From Phycisphaerales bacterium (GTDB lineage: Bacteria > Planctomycetota > Phycisphaerae > Phycisphaerales > UBA1924): a DNA stretch of 13,431 nucleotides. Positions 1 through 6,898 of the stretch are shown one piece after another (position 1 is the first letter of the stretch; every line of letters begins with the position of its first letter). The stretch covers positions 1 through 13,431 of the forward strand of contig DOJA01000113.1 of the NCBI GenBank assembly GCA_003511945.1, written 5' to 3'. Both the position numbers and the translations under genes were made by a program. The notes under the pieces are model-generated. The model ran no database searches and was not told where the DNA came from. It saw only the letters and a program-made list of their open reading frames with translations.

Positions 1-45
1 GGGGGGATCTGTCGAGCCCCGCTCCGCGCCCGGACGATGCTCCCC

Positions 46-51
46 TAGAAT
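46..51 (+). promoter_or_regulatory. candidate -10 hexamer upstream of sucA
   Basis: TAGAAT at 46-51 differs from the sigma-70 -10 consensus at one position and stands out in this GC-rich background. No convincing -35 lies 16-18 bases upstream (23-28 reads CCGCGC), so it is only a candidate. If used, transcription would begin near 58 and the sucA leader would be about 130 bases. It could equally belong to nothing. Confidence 0.25.
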
Positions 52-84
52 CCCTTCCAGTTCGGCCGAAGGCGGGCACCCCCG

Positions 85-142
85 CCTCCCCCCCGCGGGG
101 AGGGCGCTCCCCGGTTCCGGTCGGACGGGGGAGCAGAACCGG
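85..142 (+). promoter_or_regulatory. GC-rich leader of sucA with alternating complementary arms
   Basis: Four short arms alternate: CTCCCC (86-91), GGGGAG (97-102), CTCCCC (107-112) and GGGGAG (128-133). Pairings 1:2, 2:3 and 3:4 are each possible and neighbouring ones exclude each other. A further pair, CCGGTTC (111-117) with GAACCGG (136-142), competes with 3:4. The layout resembles an attenuator or switch in the 5' leader of sucA, but there is no T-tract and no leader peptide is evident. In DNA this rich in G and C such pairings can arise by chance. The remaining bases of 1-188 hold no gene that I can support. Confidence 0.3.
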
Positions 143-188
143 ACCTTCTTCGCACCATCAAAGGACGGGCCGCGCGGCTCGCACAGAC

Positions 189-3059
189 ATGACACCGTCG
201 CCCAAAGCGATCCGCCCCGCGGTCAACGGCTGGAACGCCGACTTCCTCGAAGCCCAGTACCACGCCTGGAAGGCCGACCCCGGCGCCGTCGCCGAGGATC
301 TTCGACAGTTCTTCCTGGGCTTCGACCTCGCCGCCGCGGCACCCTTGGGGGGACGCCTCGCCTCCAACGGATCCGCCGCCCTCCACCCGCTGGCGGCCCC
401 CGCGCCCGGTCGGGCCGCGGAGGACCGTGCGCAATCGGCGGTCTCCAACCTCATCGCCGCCTACCGGCGCTTCGGGCACCTCTGCGCCGCGATCGACCCC
501 TTCGGGCGCGAACGGCCCGGGCCCGACGAACTCACGCCCCAGCACCACGGGCTGCGCGAGTCCGACCTCGAGCGCACCTTTGACGCCGGCTCCCTCTCGC
601 CCGACGGCTCGCCCCTGCGGCTGCGGGACATCCTCGACATCCTCGACGCCACCTACTGCCGCTCCGTCGGGGTCGAGTACACCCACATCACCAGCAACGA
701 AGAGCGCACCTGGCTCGGCGAGCGGATGGAGTCCGAGCGGAACACCCCCTCGTTCGACAAGGGCACCCGCGCCCACATCCTCTACCAGCTCCACCGCGCC
801 GAGCTCTTCGAAAAGTTCTGCGGCAAGCGCTACCCCGGGGTCAAGCGCTTCTCCCTCGAAGGGGGCGACTCGCTCATCCCCATGCTCGACGCCATGATCG
901 AACTCGCCGGCGAGCACGGCGTGATCGAGGTCGTCATGGGCATGTCCCACCGCGGGCGCCTGAATGTCCTCACCAACATCGTGGGCAAGACCTACGAGGA
1001 GATCTTCACCGAGTTCGAGGACGCCTGGGCCGAGGACGCCGCCCTGGGCGGGGGCGATGTGAAGTACCACCGGGGCTACTCCGCCGCCCGCGTGCTCCGC
1101 TCGGGCAAGCATGTCTGGGTGTGCATGGCCAGCAACCCCAGCCACCTGGAGGCCGTCTGCCCGGTCGTGCTCGGGCGTTGTCGGGCCAAGCAGCGCCTCT
1201 CGGGCGACGCCGCCCGCAACCACCATGTCCCCGTGCTGATCCACGGCGACGCCGCCGTCATCGGGCAGGGCGTCGTCGCGGAGACCCTGAACCTCAGCCA
1301 GCTCCGCGGCTACCGCGTCGGCGGCACCGTCCACTTCGTCGTCAACAACCTCATCGGCTTCACCACCGGCGAGGAGGACGCCCGCTCCACCCGCTACTGC
1401 ACCGACCTGGCCAAGGCGATCGACGCCCCGGTGTTCCATGTGAACGCCGAGGACCCCGACGCCTGCGTGTTCGTCGCGCGCCTGGCCTTCGAGTACCGCA
1501 TGCGATTCAACAAGGATGTCTTCATCGACCTCGTCTGCTACCGGCGCCACGGGCACAACGAGACCGACGAGGCCATGTTCACCCAGCCACTGCTCTACGA
1601 GCAGATCAGGAAGATGCCCACCGTCCTGTCCTCGTACGCCGAGCGCCTCACGCGCGAGAAGGTCATCCCCCAGGAGGACCTCGAACGCCTGCGCCGGAGC
1701 ACCGACGAGGGGCTCGACCGCGCCTACGAGAAGACCAAGAAGACCCCCGTCGACCCCACCCCCGCCCCCGGGCACCGGCGCTGGGAGGGTCTCACCGACC
1801 GCTACTCGTTCGATCCGATCGAAACCGGCGTCAAGAAGGGCGTGCTCGACGAGATCGCCCGCGCCCTCAGCCGCTGGCCCGAGTCGTTCACGCCCCACAG
1901 GAAGCTCGTGACCATCCTCCAGGAGCGCACCCAGAGCGTCCTTGAAGACAAGCCCATCGACTGGGGCACGGGCGAGGCCCTCGCCTTCGGCTCACTCCTG
2001 TGCGAGGGCACCCTCGTCCGCCTCACCGGGCAGGACTGCCGGCGCGGCACATTCAGCCACCGCCACGCCGCCCTGCGCGACATGAACGACGCCTCGATCC
2101 ATGTCCCGCTCAACCACATCCGCGAGGCCGGAGTCCCCGGCGACCCCGACCTCGCCCCCGGCACCCGCAACGACAAGGGCGTCACCCGCCAGGCCCTGCT
2201 CAAGGTCTACGACAGCCCGCTCAGCGAGTTCGCCTGCCTCGGGTTCGAGTACGGCTTCTCCCTCGCCTCTCCCGAGCCCCTCGTGCTGTGGGAGGCCCAG
2301 TTCGGCGACTTCGCCAACGGCGCCCAGGTCGTCATCGACCAGTTCATCGCCTCCGCCGAGGCCAAGTGGCAGCGATGGTCCGGGCTCACCCTCCTGCTCC
2401 CCCACGGCTACGAGGGCCAGGGCCCGGAGCACTCCTCCGCGCGCATCGAGCGGTTCCTGCAACTCTGCGGGCGCGACAACATCCAGCTCGTCCACCCCAC
2501 GACCGCCGCCCAGTACTTCCACCTCCTGAGGCGCCAGGTCCGGCGCACGGTGCGCAAGCCGCTGATCGTCTTCACCCCCAAGAGTCTGCTCCGCAGCCCG
2601 CTGGCCTCGAGCCGCGTGTCGGAGATGACCTCCGGCCATTTCCAGGAGATCCTCGACGACCCCGCGCTCGCCACCAACCCCGGCGCCCGCAAGAAGGTCC
2701 AGCGCCTGATCCTGTGCTCGGGCAAGGTCTACTTCGATCTGGTCGATCGCCGAGCCGCGGCCCAGCGCGCCGACCTGGCCATCGTCCGGGTCGAGCAGCT
2801 GTACCCGCTGCACACCGATCTCCTCAAGACCGTCATCGAGCGCTACCCCGCCGCGACCGAGCTGCTGTGGGTGCAGGAAGAGCCGCAGAACCAGGGCGCG
2901 TGGGCGCACATGTCGCTGTGGTTGCGTGAATCCATGAACCTCGACCCGCGTTTCGTCGGACGCCCCGCCAGCGCCAGCCCCGCGACGGGCAGCCCCAAGA
3001 AGCACGCCGAGCAGTTGAACGCCTTCCTGACCGAGGCCGTCGGCCCGGTCAAGGCGTGA
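189..3059 (+). CDS. sucA: 2-oxoglutarate dehydrogenase E1 component
   Basis: A 956-residue thiamine-diphosphate enzyme that decarboxylates 2-oxoglutarate and transfers the succinyl group to the lipoyl arm of E2, in the TCA cycle. The N-terminus (WNADFLEAQYHAW, then a DLRQFF segment) is the usual E1o docking region. HRGRLNVL lies at 254-261. The ThDP/Mg motif begins GDAAVIGQG at 353 and ends with the NN pair at 386-387, followed by GFTT, as in E. coli SucA. The transketolase-like pyrimidine domain (EYGFSLA, EAQFGDF) and the C-terminal domain (WVQEEPQNQGAW) are intact. The length is close to that of the known enzymes. The ATG at 189 puts the N-terminus where the family begins, but no Shine-Dalgarno sits near it (the nearest AAGGA is at 161-165). 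It is followed after 89 bases by sucB, so co-transcription is likely. Pyruvate E1 and transketolase were considered and do not fit the motifs. Confidence 0.97.
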   Translation: MTPSPKAIRPAVNGWNADFLEAQYHAWKADPGAVAEDLRQFFLGFDLAAAAPLGGRLASNGSAALHPLAAPAPGRAAEDRAQSAVSNLIAAYRRFGHLCAAIDPFGRERPGPDELTPQHHGLRESDLERTFDAGSLSPDGSPLRLRDILDILDATYCRSVGVEYTHITSNEERTWLGERMESERNTPSFDKGTRAHILYQLHRAELFEKFCGKRYPGVKRFSLEGGDSLIPMLDAMIELAGEHGVIEVVMGMSHRGRLNVLTNIVGKTYEEIFTEFEDAWAEDAALGGGDVKYHRGYSAARVLRSGKHVWVCMASNPSHLEAVCPVVLGRCRAKQRLSGDAARNHHVPVLIHGDAAVIGQGVVAETLNLSQLRGYRVGGTVHFVVNNLIGFTTGEEDARSTRYCTDLAKAIDAPVFHVNAEDPDACVFVARLAFEYRMRFNKDVFIDLVCYRRHGHNETDEAMFTQPLLYEQIRKMPTVLSSYAERLTREKVIPQEDLERLRRSTDEGLDRAYEKTKKTPVDPTPAPGHRRWEGLTDRYSFDPIETGVKKGVLDEIARALSRWPESFTPHRKLVTILQERTQSVLEDKPIDWGTGEALAFGSLLCEGTLVRLTGQDCRRGTFSHRHAALRDMNDASIHVPLNHIREAGVPGDPDLAPGTRNDKGVTRQALLKVYDSPLSEFACLGFEYGFSLASPEPLVLWEAQFGDFANGAQVVIDQFIASAEAKWQRWSGLTLLLPHGYEGQGPEHSSARIERFLQLCGRDNIQLVHPTTAAQYFHLLRRQVRRTVRKPLIVFTPKSLLRSPLASSRVSEMTSGHFQEILDDPALATNPGARKKVQRLILCSGKVYFDLVDRRAAAQRADLAIVRVEQLYPLHTDLLKTVIERYPAATELLWVQEEPQNQGAWAHMSLWLRESMNLDPRFVGRPASASPATGSPKKHAEQLNAFLTEAVGPVKA

Positions 3060-3093
3060 CCGGCATCGGGGTGCACCGGGGTACACTCTTCCC

Positions 3094-3123
3094 CCCGGGC
3101 CATCGCGCGACCCCGCGCCCGGG
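3094..3123 (+). repeat. inverted repeat in the sucA-sucB spacer
   Basis: CCCGGGC (3094-3100) and GCCCGGG (3117-3123) form a perfect 7-bp stem with a 16-base loop. It lies 25 bases before the sucB ATG and just upstream of its ribosome binding site. No T-tract follows, so it is not a classical terminator. It could be a processing or stability element that sets the E1:E2 ratio, or chance in GC-rich DNA. A weak -10-like TACACT at 3082-3087 precedes it without a good -35. Confidence 0.35.
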
Positions 3124-3138
3124 CAATGCCGCGTCCCC

Positions 3139-3143
3139 AGGAG
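3139..3143 (+). promoter_or_regulatory. ribosome binding site deciding the sucB start
   Basis: AGGAG ends 5 bases before the ATG at 3149. It supports 3149 over the in-frame GTG at 3056, whose extra 31 residues would precede the start of the lipoyl domain and resemble nothing in the family. Confidence 0.7.
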
Positions 3144-3148
3144 CCGCC

Positions 3149-4462
3149 ATGGCCACCTCGATCGTGATCCCCGCCCTCGGCGAGTCCATCTCCGAAGCCG
3201 TCGTCTCGCAGTGGCTCAAGCCCGACGGCTCGTTCGTGAAGCGCGACGAAGAGGTCGTCGAGCTCGAGACCGACAAGGTCACCATGCCCCTCCCCTCGCC
3301 CGCCGAGGGCGTGCTCCGTCACACCGTGAAGCAGGGCGCCACGGTCGCGGTGGGGGGGGTGCTGGGGAACATCGAGGAGGGCGCCGCTCCCCCCGGCGCC
3401 GCCGTCGCCCACGCGGCCCCGTCCGTCGCATCGGTCGCCGAGCCCAAGGCCACCGCCCACCCCGCGCCCCACGACGCCGACGATGTCCGATCGACCCCGC
3501 TCGCCCGCAAGCTCGCCCTCGAGCACGGCGTGGACCTCGCCCGCGTCACCGGCACCGGCCCGGGCGGACGCATCCGCGAGCAGGACATCCTCGCGCTGGT
3601 CAAGCACGCCCCCAACGGCGCCGCCGCGGCACCACCTTCTTCTTCTTCTTCTTCTTATCCTCCTCCTCCTGCTCTTCTCTCCGGTGGCACGGGCGGCCCG
3701 CCCGTGTCTACCCCTTCTTCTACTTCCTCATCCCCCCGCCCCATCCGGCGCGAGCGCATGAGCCCCCTTCGCCAGCGCATCGCCGTCCGGCTCGTCGAAG
3801 CCCAGCACACCGCCGCCATGCTGACCACCTTCAACGAGTGCGACATGTCCGCCGTCTCGGACCTCCGCGCCCGCCACAAGGACGCCTTCGAGAAGAAGCA
3901 CGGCGTGAAACTCGGCTTCATGTCCTTCTTCGTCCGCGCCTGCGTCAGCGCTCTGCAGCGCGTCCCCGCGGTCAACGCCTCCATCGTCGAGGGACCGGGC
4001 GGGCCGGAGGTCGAGCACCACGGGTACTGCGACATCGCTGTCGCCGTCGGCACCGAGAAGGGGCTGGTCGTGCCCGTCCTGCGCGACTGTCAGGCGCTCT
4101 CCTTCGCGGGCGTTGAGGCGGGCATCAACACCCTCGCGTCCAAGGCCCGCGACGGCAAGCTCACTCTTGACGACATGCAGGGCGGCACCTTCACCATCTC
4201 CAACGGCGGGGTCTACGGCTCGATGCTCAGCACCCCCATCCTCAACCCGCCCCAGTCGGGCATCCTGGGCATGCACAACATCATCCGGCGCCCGGTCGAG
4301 AACCCCGCCAGGCCCGGCTCGGGCGAGGTGGTGGTGCGCCCGATGATGTACCTCGCCCTCTCCTACGACCACCGCATCGTCGACGGCCAGGGCGCGGTGA
4401 GCTTCCTCAAGCATGTGAAGGAGTGCATCGAGAGCCCGGAGCGCCTGCTGCTGGAGGTGTGA
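3149..4462 (+). CDS. sucB: dihydrolipoyl succinyltransferase, E2 of 2-oxoglutarate dehydrogenase
   Basis: A 437-residue core subunit that takes succinyl from E1 on its lipoyl arm and passes it to CoA. Domains in order: a lipoyl domain at 1-77 (IPALGESISE, lipoyl lysine K43 in ETDKVTM); a linker; a peripheral subunit-binding domain at about 112-150 (STPLARKLA, GTGPGGRIREQDI); a Ser/Pro-rich linker; and the catalytic domain from about 199 to the end. The catalytic motif is SYDHRIVDG, with H408 and D412. Start chosen at 3149 because of AGGAG just upstream and because the protein then begins right at the lipoyl domain. The linker at residues 163-196 is odd: six TCT serines, four CCT prolines and a palindrome-encoded GGTGGPPV, in T-ending codons unlike the rest of the gene. 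A run of eight G (3352-3359) lies in the lipoyl domain. SucB rather than AceF is chosen from the adjacent sucA and the single lipoyl domain. Confidence 0.95.
   Translation: MATSIVIPALGESISEAVVSQWLKPDGSFVKRDEEVVELETDKVTMPLPSPAEGVLRHTVKQGATVAVGGVLGNIEEGAAPPGAAVAHAAPSVASVAEPKATAHPAPHDADDVRSTPLARKLALEHGVDLARVTGTGPGGRIREQDILALVKHAPNGAAAAPPSSSSSSYPPPPALLSGGTGGPPVSTPSSTSSSPRPIRRERMSPLRQRIAVRLVEAQHTAAMLTTFNECDMSAVSDLRARHKDAFEKKHGVKLGFMSFFVRACVSALQRVPAVNASIVEGPGGPEVEHHGYCDIAVAVGTEKGLVVPVLRDCQALSFAGVEAGINTLASKARDGKLTLDDMQGGTFTISNGGVYGSMLSTPILNPPQSGILGMHNIIRRPVENPARPGSGEVVVRPMMYLALSYDHRIVDGQGAVSFLKHVKECIESPERLLLEV
3637..3656 (+). repeat. (TTC)n microsatellite in the sucB linker
   Basis: Six TTC units plus TT, read in frame as TCT (six serines, residues 164-169), followed by four CCT codons (3659-3670). 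A pure trinucleotide tract like this is rare in bacteria and is AT-rich compared with its surroundings. Changes in unit number would lengthen or shorten the flexible linker between the E1/E3-binding domain and the catalytic core without breaking the frame. Confidence 0.9.
3688..3706 (+). repeat. 19-base perfect palindrome, REP-like, inside sucB
   Basis: CACGGGCGG (3688-3696), a central C (3697) and CCGCCCGTG (3698-3706) form a 9-bp perfect inverted repeat with a one-base centre. It encodes TGGPPV in the E2 linker and is flanked by low-complexity T-rich codons. From memory, GGCACGGGC/GCCCGTG palindromes recur in planctomycete genomes, but I could not verify that here and saw no second copy in this window. 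Confidence 0.6.
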
Positions 4463-4465
4463 CCC

Positions 4466-6313
4466 TTACCCCAGCCCGCGCTCCCTGATCGAAACCACCT
4501 TCGTCTTCGTCTGGTCCAACCCCTCACTCGGGCCCTTGCCGCTTCTCTGCGGCGGGCCGGAGAACGACGCCGCTCCGTCGGTGATCCACGCCAGCGGCAC
4601 GCCCCCCTCACCGGCCCCGCCCAGGGGGGACACGACCACCTCGAGTTCCCCCGCCTCCACGCGATCGATCACGCGCTCCAGCGCCTGCCCGACCATGCTG
4701 CCCCGCCGGGAGTCCGCCCCGGCGCTCATGTCGCCCCACGAGCGCGCGTGCCCGGCCCCGAACCTCGACTGGCCCCAGCGCAGCAGCACCCGCTCGACAT
4801 CCGCGTTGCCCGTCCAGGCGACCAGCCACCCGACGCTCGAATCGATCGCCGTGTCCTCCAGCCAGCGCAGGTCGGTCGCGTCGCCCTGGAACGCGCGGAG
4901 CCCCGCCTCCCGCGCGTCCGCGATGCGCCCGGGGTTCGAGTCCGCCACGCGCACGGGAACCCCTGCTCCCGCCAGCGCCCGGGCGAACGCCCGCCCCAGC
5001 GCGTGCATGCCGATGATGACCACCCCCGTGGGCGCGGTCACGCGCACGCGCAGCGCGGAACCCAGCGGGCCGGAGAAGACGCTCGCCAGCGTCACCGTCA
5101 CCACGATGGTCAGCAGCATGAGCTGCTCAATGGCCCGCCCCTGTTCGACCAGGATGGCTCCCAGCGCCGCGTTGGTCTCCGTCCCGCCCGTCTCCGATTC
5201 AGCGACGACCATCGCCCCGCCCACCGACTCGAACTGCGCCGCGACCAGCGCCGCCACCGACGCCGCCACGATCCCCCTCGGCGCCGTCAGGGCCGCGAAC
5301 ACCCGTTCACGCCCCCCGAGCGACGATCCGCGCGTCGCCAGCGCCACGCCGATCGGACGCACGATCAGCACGAGCACGCCGACGAACGCGCCGTGGCGCC
5401 AGTCGACATCCATGAGCGAGCGCGTGTCGAACCCCGACGCCAGCAGCACGAACAGCATCCCCACGAGGATCGTCGACACCTGCTCCATGAACTGCTTCAG
5501 CTCGCTGGCGCCCGGGAACTTCGTGTTCGCCAGGATGATGGCGCCGATCGCCGCGGCCACCAGCCCCGCCTCCTCCGCCATCGCCTCGCCCGCGCCGACG
5601 CTGAGCATGCACGCCGCCGCCGCGAACAGACTCAGCTGCTTCGGGTCCGGGTGCGATCGGCGGGTGAGCCAGCCCGCCGCCGCCCGGGCCCCCACGCCCG
5701 CGAGCACGCCCGCCAGCGCGCCGGCCAGCACCGGCTGGGCGATCTTCCACACCATCTCTCCGCCCGAGGCCTCCTGCCCCCGCAGGTAACCCAGCACGAC
5801 ATCGAGCGCAAACACGGTCGCCAGCACGCCGATCGGGTCAACGAGCACCGCCTCCGCCGAGAGCGCGGTGTGGAGCGCCGGCTTCAGTCTCACCCGCCGG
5901 AGGATCGGCTGCACCACCGTCGGCCCGGTGACGATGAGCGCCGCGCCCAGCACGACCGCCCCCGACCAGTGCAGCCCCGCGATCAGCCACGCCGCCAGCG
6001 AAGCCCCGATCCACATCGCCAGCGCGCCGACCGTCAGCAGTCCGCGCACCGCACGCGGCGCCCTGCCCAGCTCCTCACGGTCCAGGTGCAGCCCGCCCTC
6101 GAACACCAGCAGCCCGATCGCGATGGCGATCAGCGCGTCCAGGCCCGCTCCCAGAGACACCCCGTCGACGAGCCCCAGCCCGCCCGGCCCCAGCGCGATC
6201 CCCGTCAGCAGGAGGGGAAGGACGGCCGGCTGCCTCCACCGCGCGCACAGCAGACTCACCGCCGCCCCGATGCCCACCGCCAGCGCCAGCGACGGCGCCC
6301 CCGAGGGCGTCAC
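4466..6313 (-). CDS. CPA1-type cation/proton antiporter with C-terminal TrkA-N domain
   Basis: A 615-residue inner-membrane protein, probably exchanging Na+ or K+ for protons. Residues 1 to about 415 are a run of hydrophobic helices (about 12). Conserved CPA1 features include LTGIALGPGGLGL (36-48), LLVFEGGLHL (68-77), TGPTVVQPILRR (129-140), SAEAVLVDPIG (152-162) with E154 and D159 as likely ion-pathway acids, and PRGIVAA (345-351). Residues about 430-530 are a Rossmann-like TrkA-N domain with D458 at the end of the second strand. Its glycine motif reads GMHALG, so the middle glycine is histidine 437. The start is GTG at 6313, overlapping the phosphatase stop as GTGA, with GGGGAG (6327-6322) 8 bases upstream. 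Translational coupling is likely. The stop is 3 bases from the sucB stop. Substrate cannot be told from sequence. Confidence 0.88.
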   Translation of the reverse strand: MTPSGAPSLALAVGIGAAVSLLCARWRQPAVLPLLLTGIALGPGGLGLVDGVSLGAGLDALIAIAIGLLVFEGGLHLDREELGRAPRAVRGLLTVGALAMWIGASLAAWLIAGLHWSGAVVLGAALIVTGPTVVQPILRRVRLKPALHTALSAEAVLVDPIGVLATVFALDVVLGYLRGQEASGGEMVWKIAQPVLAGALAGVLAGVGARAAAGWLTRRSHPDPKQLSLFAAAACMLSVGAGEAMAEEAGLVAAAIGAIILANTKFPGASELKQFMEQVSTILVGMLFVLLASGFDTRSLMDVDWRHGAFVGVLVLIVRPIGVALATRGSSLGGRERVFAALTAPRGIVAASVAALVAAQFESVGGAMVVAESETGGTETNAALGAILVEQGRAIEQLMLLTIVVTVTLASVFSGPLGSALRVRVTAPTGVVIIGMHALGRAFARALAGAGVPVRVADSNPGRIADAREAGLRAFQGDATDLRWLEDTAIDSSVGWLVAWTGNADVERVLLRWGQSRFGAGHARSWGDMSAGADSRRGSMVGQALERVIDRVEAGELEVVVSPLGGAGEGGVPLAWITDGAASFSGPPQRSGKGPSEGLDQTKTKVVSIRERGLG

Positions 6314-6846
6314 GGCCCGCGCTCCCCGCCGCCAACCCGCCCGCGCAGCAACTCATCCAGCAACCCCGCGCACGCCGACGCCACCATCTCGTACACCGCC
6401 TCGAAGCCCTCCTCGCCCCCCTCGCCCCCCTCGCCCCCCACATAGGGGTCGGGCACCGCCAGCCCGGGATCGTCCGGCGCGAGGTGCGCCAGCGCCGGGT
6501 CGAACGAGCGGAGCAGCCGCAGCCGCGCCGCGGGCGCGCCCGCGCGACGCAGGTGGCGCGCGTTCGAGTGGTCCATCGCGATCAACCATTCGAACCGCTG
6601 GAAGTCCTCCGGCGCCACCACCTGCCTCGCGCGGCTCACCAGCGTGACCCCGTGGCGACGCGCCGACGCCTCCGTCCGCGGGTCCGGCGGGCTCCCCGCG
6701 TGCCACCCCCCGGTCCCCGCGGAGTCCACCTCGAACCCGTCCGCCACGCCCCGCGCCCGCGCCAGGTGCAGGAACACCCCCTCCGCCAGCGGCGAGCGGC
6801 AGATGTTCCCCAGGCACACAAACAGAATCGTCGTCCGCTCGCGCAT
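6310..6846 (-). CDS. low-molecular-weight protein tyrosine phosphatase family
   Basis: A 178-residue cytoplasmic enzyme that dephosphorylates phosphotyrosine through a cysteinyl-phosphate intermediate. The P-loop FVCLGNICRSPLAEG holds the CX5R signature (C11 to R17, followed by S18). The DSAGT segment at 41-45 is typical, and the general acid is D133 in VPDPY. Just after it a 9-base tandem repeat adds a GEGGEGGEE stretch, so the loop beside the active site is longer than usual. The ATG at 6846 starts right before the beta strand of the P-loop; a longer upstream reading would add 119 residues unlike the family. AGGA lies 11 bases upstream and GGGAGG 16 bases upstream. The gene is first in a pair with the antiporter. 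Arsenate reductase of the same fold is an alternative: it needs extra redox cysteines, and C16 inside the P-loop is the only other clear candidate near the active site, so a phosphatase is preferred. Confidence 0.92.
   Translation of the reverse strand: MRERTTILFVCLGNICRSPLAEGVFLHLARARGVADGFEVDSAGTGGWHAGSPPDPRTEASARRHGVTLVSRARQVVAPEDFQRFEWLIAMDHSNARHLRRAGAPAARLRLLRSFDPALAHLAPDDPGLAVPDPYVGGEGGEGGEEGFEAVYEMVASACAGLLDELLRGRVGGGERGP
6412..6438 (-). repeat. three perfect 9-base tandem repeats in the phosphatase gene
   Basis: CTCGCCCCC occurs three times in a row on the + strand (6412-6420, 6421-6429, 6430-6438). On the coding strand it gives the GEGGEGGEE stretch right after the catalytic DPY loop. 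The period is a multiple of three, so copy-number change keeps the frame. Confidence 0.9.
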
Positions 6847-6898
6847 CACGCCGCCGATCCTACCTCCCTGCGCCCCGCGGGCGCGATACGCTCCCGCC
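6847..6898. promoter_or_regulatory. 52-base divergent spacer between phosphatase and helicase genes
   Basis: This short spacer must hold the start signals for both divergent genes. The only AT-leaning spot is GCGATACG (6884-6891), which gives a weak -10-like TATCGC toward the phosphatase and TACGCT toward the helicase. No -35 is convincing. The helicase ATG at 6899 has no Shine-Dalgarno, so its message may have a very short leader. Confidence 0.3.

Noticed and set aside
61..112. A Rho-independent terminator of an upstream gene in the GC-rich inverted repeats.
   Set aside because: No run of T follows any of the stems on either strand.
45..1898. A 617-residue open frame on the - strand opposite sucA.
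   Set aside because: It is a shadow of sucA produced by GC-rich third positions; it is compositionally biased and shows no recognisable domain.
3056..3148. An earlier GTG start for sucB overlapping the sucA stop as GTGA.
   Set aside because: It would add 31 residues before the lipoyl domain, whereas the ATG at 3149 has AGGAG just upstream and begins at the domain.
3637..3656. On/off phase variation of sucB by the TTC tract.
   Set aside because: The unit is three bases, so slippage changes linker length but not the frame.
6644..6898. An N-terminal extension of the helicase by 85 residues.
   Set aside because: It lies opposite the phosphatase active-site coding region and is not protein-like; the ATG at 6899 fits the family start.
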